Source of the DNA: Sphingobacterium phlebotomi
GTDB lineage: Bacteria > Bacteroidota > Bacteroidia > Sphingobacteriales > Sphingobacteriaceae
Direction: 5' to 3'
Assembly: GCF_008180195.1 (NCBI RefSeq)
Contig: NZ_VTAV01000018.1
Span: 41,838-105,837 of the forward strand
DNA length: 64,000 nucleotides
The position numbers and the translations under genes were made by a program. This document shows positions 62,297-64,000 of the stretch, piece by piece (position 1 is the stretch's first letter; each line of letters opens with the position of its first letter). Under the pieces are notes generated by a model. It saw only the letters and a list, made by a program, of their open reading frames with translations, had not been told where the DNA came from and made no database searches.

Positions 62297-62430
62297 ATGT
62301 ATAAACTTGTTTTTTAAAGGCCATATGGAATATCTAGATTTCCTACGGAGAGCTCGCTAGGCTCGGTTATACTCATTCGCATTTGTGTTATAGCAAACAT
62401 GGATATTTCATTGCTCTATTTTTGGAGTGA

Positions 62431-62438
62431 CAAAGATA
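62431..62438 (-). promoter_or_regulatory. -7 promoter box for purH
   Basis: TATCTTTG on the minus strand matches TAnnTTTG exactly. Its position implies an untranslated leader of about 125 nt. Confidence 0.5.
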
Positions 62439-62580
62439 AGAATTTAAGCGTTGGAAAAAACATTGCCTTTTAAATTTCAAGTATATTTTCTACATTTAGC
62501 GTTCGTTCGATAAAGAATCGATGTTAAGAATCTAAACGATGAGAAATCAGATTCTTCGATGTAGTCATAATATTATCTGT

Positions 62581-63312
62581 ATGTATATCCATAATATAAG
62601 TGTCATTAAGCCTATTTGTTTTTTGACTTTATTGTTTTTCTCAGCCTGTGATAACGTCGTGGATACAGCACCGAATACGCTCAGCGAAAATGAAAAGAAG
62701 GAAGGGTGGGAGTTGCTTTTCGATGGGAGGTCTTTGTCTAATTGGCATGTTTATAACCAAGGTAATATATCGTCTGCTTGGATAGTACACGGAGGTGTTC
62801 TTTATTGCGATCCCGATAGCGAATCCAAAAAAGGAGATTTGGTCACAGATAAAGAATTTGAAAACTATGAATTATCATTCGATTGGCAATTAGAGAAAGC
62901 GGGAAATAGTGGTGTCTTTGTCAATGTTCAAGAGCGATCGGATATTGATGCGACATACCATTCCGGACCAGAATATCAGCTTTTGGAAGATACACATGCT
63001 GATTATGACAAACCGCTGAAACGATCCGGATGTTTATATACGTTTTTTCCACAGAAGAACTTCGTCAGCACGAAAACAGCAGGACGGTGGAACCATTCCC
63101 GAATTGTACAGAAGAATGGAAAAGCGGAATTCTATCTTAATGGTAAAATGACGGCTGAAGTGGATTTCAACTCCAAAGCATGGGAGAATTTGGCAGCCAA
63201 GAGTGCATTTAAAGATTACCCTGAATTCGGAAAACACAGCAAAGGGCGTATCGCTCTTCAGGACTGGTCGCGGGGAGTGTCTTTCCGGAACATTAAGGTA
63301 AGACAACTATAA
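62581..63312 (+). CDS. DUF1080 (3-keto-disaccharide hydrolase-type) lipoprotein
   Basis: A lipoprotein with a DUF1080 concanavalin-like fold. The lipobox is FFSAC after a hydrophobic stretch (start MYIHNISVIKPICFLTLLFF). The domain runs from GWELLFDGRSLSNWHVYN to the end (RGVSFRNIKVRQL), with FDWQLEKAGNSGVFVNVQ and the conserved Gly-Tyr-like EYQLLED. DUF1080 proteins include 3-keto-glycoside hydrolases acting on oxidised sugars. ATG 62581 gives a compact signal; ATG 62539 would add 14 residues. Confidence 0.88.
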   Translation: MYIHNISVIKPICFLTLLFFSACDNVVDTAPNTLSENEKKEGWELLFDGRSLSNWHVYNQGNISSAWIVHGGVLYCDPDSESKKGDLVTDKEFENYELSFDWQLEKAGNSGVFVNVQERSDIDATYHSGPEYQLLEDTHADYDKPLKRSGCLYTFFPQKNFVSTKTAGRWNHSRIVQKNGKAEFYLNGKMTAEVDFNSKAWENLAAKSAFKDYPEFGKHSKGRIALQDWSRGVSFRNIKVRQL

Positions 63313-63334
63313 GTAACGCGGACCAACTAATTAT

Positions 63335-63910
63335 TTAATTATATTTCTTTAGCAAATTCTCAATAATTTTTGGGAAATATTGATGCTCCAGTTGTTGTCC
63401 TTTAAATTTGATGACTTCCAACGTATCTTCCGGTTCCATCTTGAATTTTGCTTGATGAATAATCTCCCCTTCATCGAAGTTTTCATTAACAAAATGGATC
63501 GTGATGCCGTGTTCTTCGTCTCCGGCTTCAATAACGGCCTTATGTACGCGATCACCATACATTCCCTTGCCGCCATACTTAGGAAGTAAAGCAGGATGGA
63601 TATTGATGATTTTATTTGGAAATGCTTTCAAAAGATTTTCGGGAACTAGCCACAAAAAACCAGCTAAAACAACGAGGTCTATCTCCAAACGTCTTAAAAT
63701 ATCAATGATTTCGTCTGTTTCATAGAATGTTTTCTTATCAAAAATATGAGATGGAATTTCGAAGTTATCAGCGCGTTGTAGAACATAGGCTTCAGGATTA
63801 TTGCTCAACACCAAAGCTACTTCGGCCAGATTGGAATACTTAAAATGCTCCATAATTTTCTGTGCATTTGAACCTGAGCCGGAAGCAAAAATAGCAATGC
63901 GTTTTTTCAC
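63335..63910 (-). CDS. purN: Phosphoribosylglycinamide formyltransferase
   Basis: Formylates GAR in purine synthesis using 10-formyl-tetrahydrofolate. The 191 residues show the phosphate loop GSGSNAQKI (about 11-19), LVVLAGFLWLVP, the catalytic INIHPALLPKYGG (Asn-His) and the Asp in FVNENFDEGEIIHQ. The start codon is GTG at 63910. It has its own full promoter. It converges with the DUF1080 gene, 22 nt apart, over an AT-rich palindrome (TAATTA repeated) without a clear terminator. Confidence 0.95.
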   Translation of the reverse strand: MKKRIAIFASGSGSNAQKIMEHFKYSNLAEVALVLSNNPEAYVLQRADNFEIPSHIFDKKTFYETDEIIDILRRLEIDLVVLAGFLWLVPENLLKAFPNKIINIHPALLPKYGGKGMYGDRVHKAVIEAGDEEHGITIHFVNENFDEGEIIHQAKFKMEPEDTLEVIKFKGQQLEHQYFPKIIENLLKKYN

Positions 63911-63948
63911 GATAATGTATCTTTTATGTTATAAAGTTGATTTTTACT

Positions 63949-63979
63949 CAAACCTAAATAAATTCATTTTTATATGCAA
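63949..63979 (-). promoter_or_regulatory. Promoter of purN
   Basis: On the minus strand TTG (63979-63977), a 20-nt spacer and TAGGTTTG (63956-63949) match the consensus exactly, 38 nt before the GTG start. Confidence 0.75.
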
Positions 63980-64000
63980 TTTAATTATGCACAATATAAA

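Noticed and set aside
62297..62430. Known purine or ZTP riboswitch before purH
   Set aside because: I could not find the conserved core sequences or a convincing multi-stem fold of either class.

Overview
This window looks like ordinary chromosome of a Bacteroidota member, most likely a Sphingobacteriaceae (Sphingobacterium-like) species. Supporting signs are the SusC/SusD pair, the GldK/L/M/N type IX secretion genes, promoters matching the Bacteroidota form TTG-N(17-23)-TAnnTTTG with few strong Shine-Dalgarno sites, a long NusB, and the nusB-DUF1573-yajC-ybbR-coaE cluster. Nearly all of the DNA is coding. I see no prophage, insertion sequence, CRISPR array or integron.

Layout. 1-2.1 kb: the 5' end of an unknown coiled-coil gene, a 12-unit array of about 21-bp repeats, and a MATE exporter. 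2.3-5.2 kb: tatA and tex. 5.2-10.1 kb: a SusD/SusC nutrient-uptake pair without local enzymes. 10.2-16 kb: a small conserved protein, a TamB-like protein, and tsaD divergent from it. 16-22.7 kb: tonB, then gldL-gldM on the plus strand facing gldN-gldK and a small outer-membrane barrel on the minus strand. 22.8-28.2 kb: D-lactate dehydrogenase, aquaporin, dnaX, rlmB and an HPP membrane protein. 28.2-33.4 kb: DEAD-box helicase, OmpA and two tandem universal stress proteins. 33.6-38.2 kb: alaS, a TlpA-like lipoprotein and an orphan OmpR-type regulator. 38.2-43.2 kb: a trehalose locus (fused otsA-otsB plus GH15), an HD phosphohydrolase and tRNA-Leu(CAA). 43.4-49.8 kb: small periplasmic protein, Nudix, pyrE, SRPBCC protein, DnaQ-like exonuclease, trxB, HAD phosphatase and a methyltransferase. 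49.8-55 kb: TonB-dependent receptor, POTRA-less Omp85-type barrel and ABC exporter. 55-60.7 kb: Leu/Glu-dehydrogenase-like protein, nusB, DUF1573, yajC, ybbR, coaE, a metallo-beta-lactamase-fold exonuclease and a 38-aa membrane peptide. 60.7-64 kb: purH, a DUF1080 lipoprotein and purN.

How the genes work together. Envelope biogenesis and transport dominate: TatA, TamB, TonB, the type IX motor (GldL/M) and ring (GldK/N), YajC, SusCD, OmpA and Omp85. The rest is information processing (dnaX, tex, nusB, rlmB, alaS, tsaD) and nucleotide synthesis (pyrE, purH, purN).

The observations most worth following are: a ten-A run in dnaX where both alternative frames stop almost at once, which suggests programmed production of a short gamma form; the split, convergent gldLM / gldNK arrangement; a leucine-dehydrogenase-like protein whose catalytic lysine is serine; a set of promoters whose -7 box lies only 4-6 nt from the ATG, implying leaderless mRNAs; the mixed 21-bp repeat array; and phased TTAAC repeats before the response-regulator gene. 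I found no clear previously undescribed multi-gene system.
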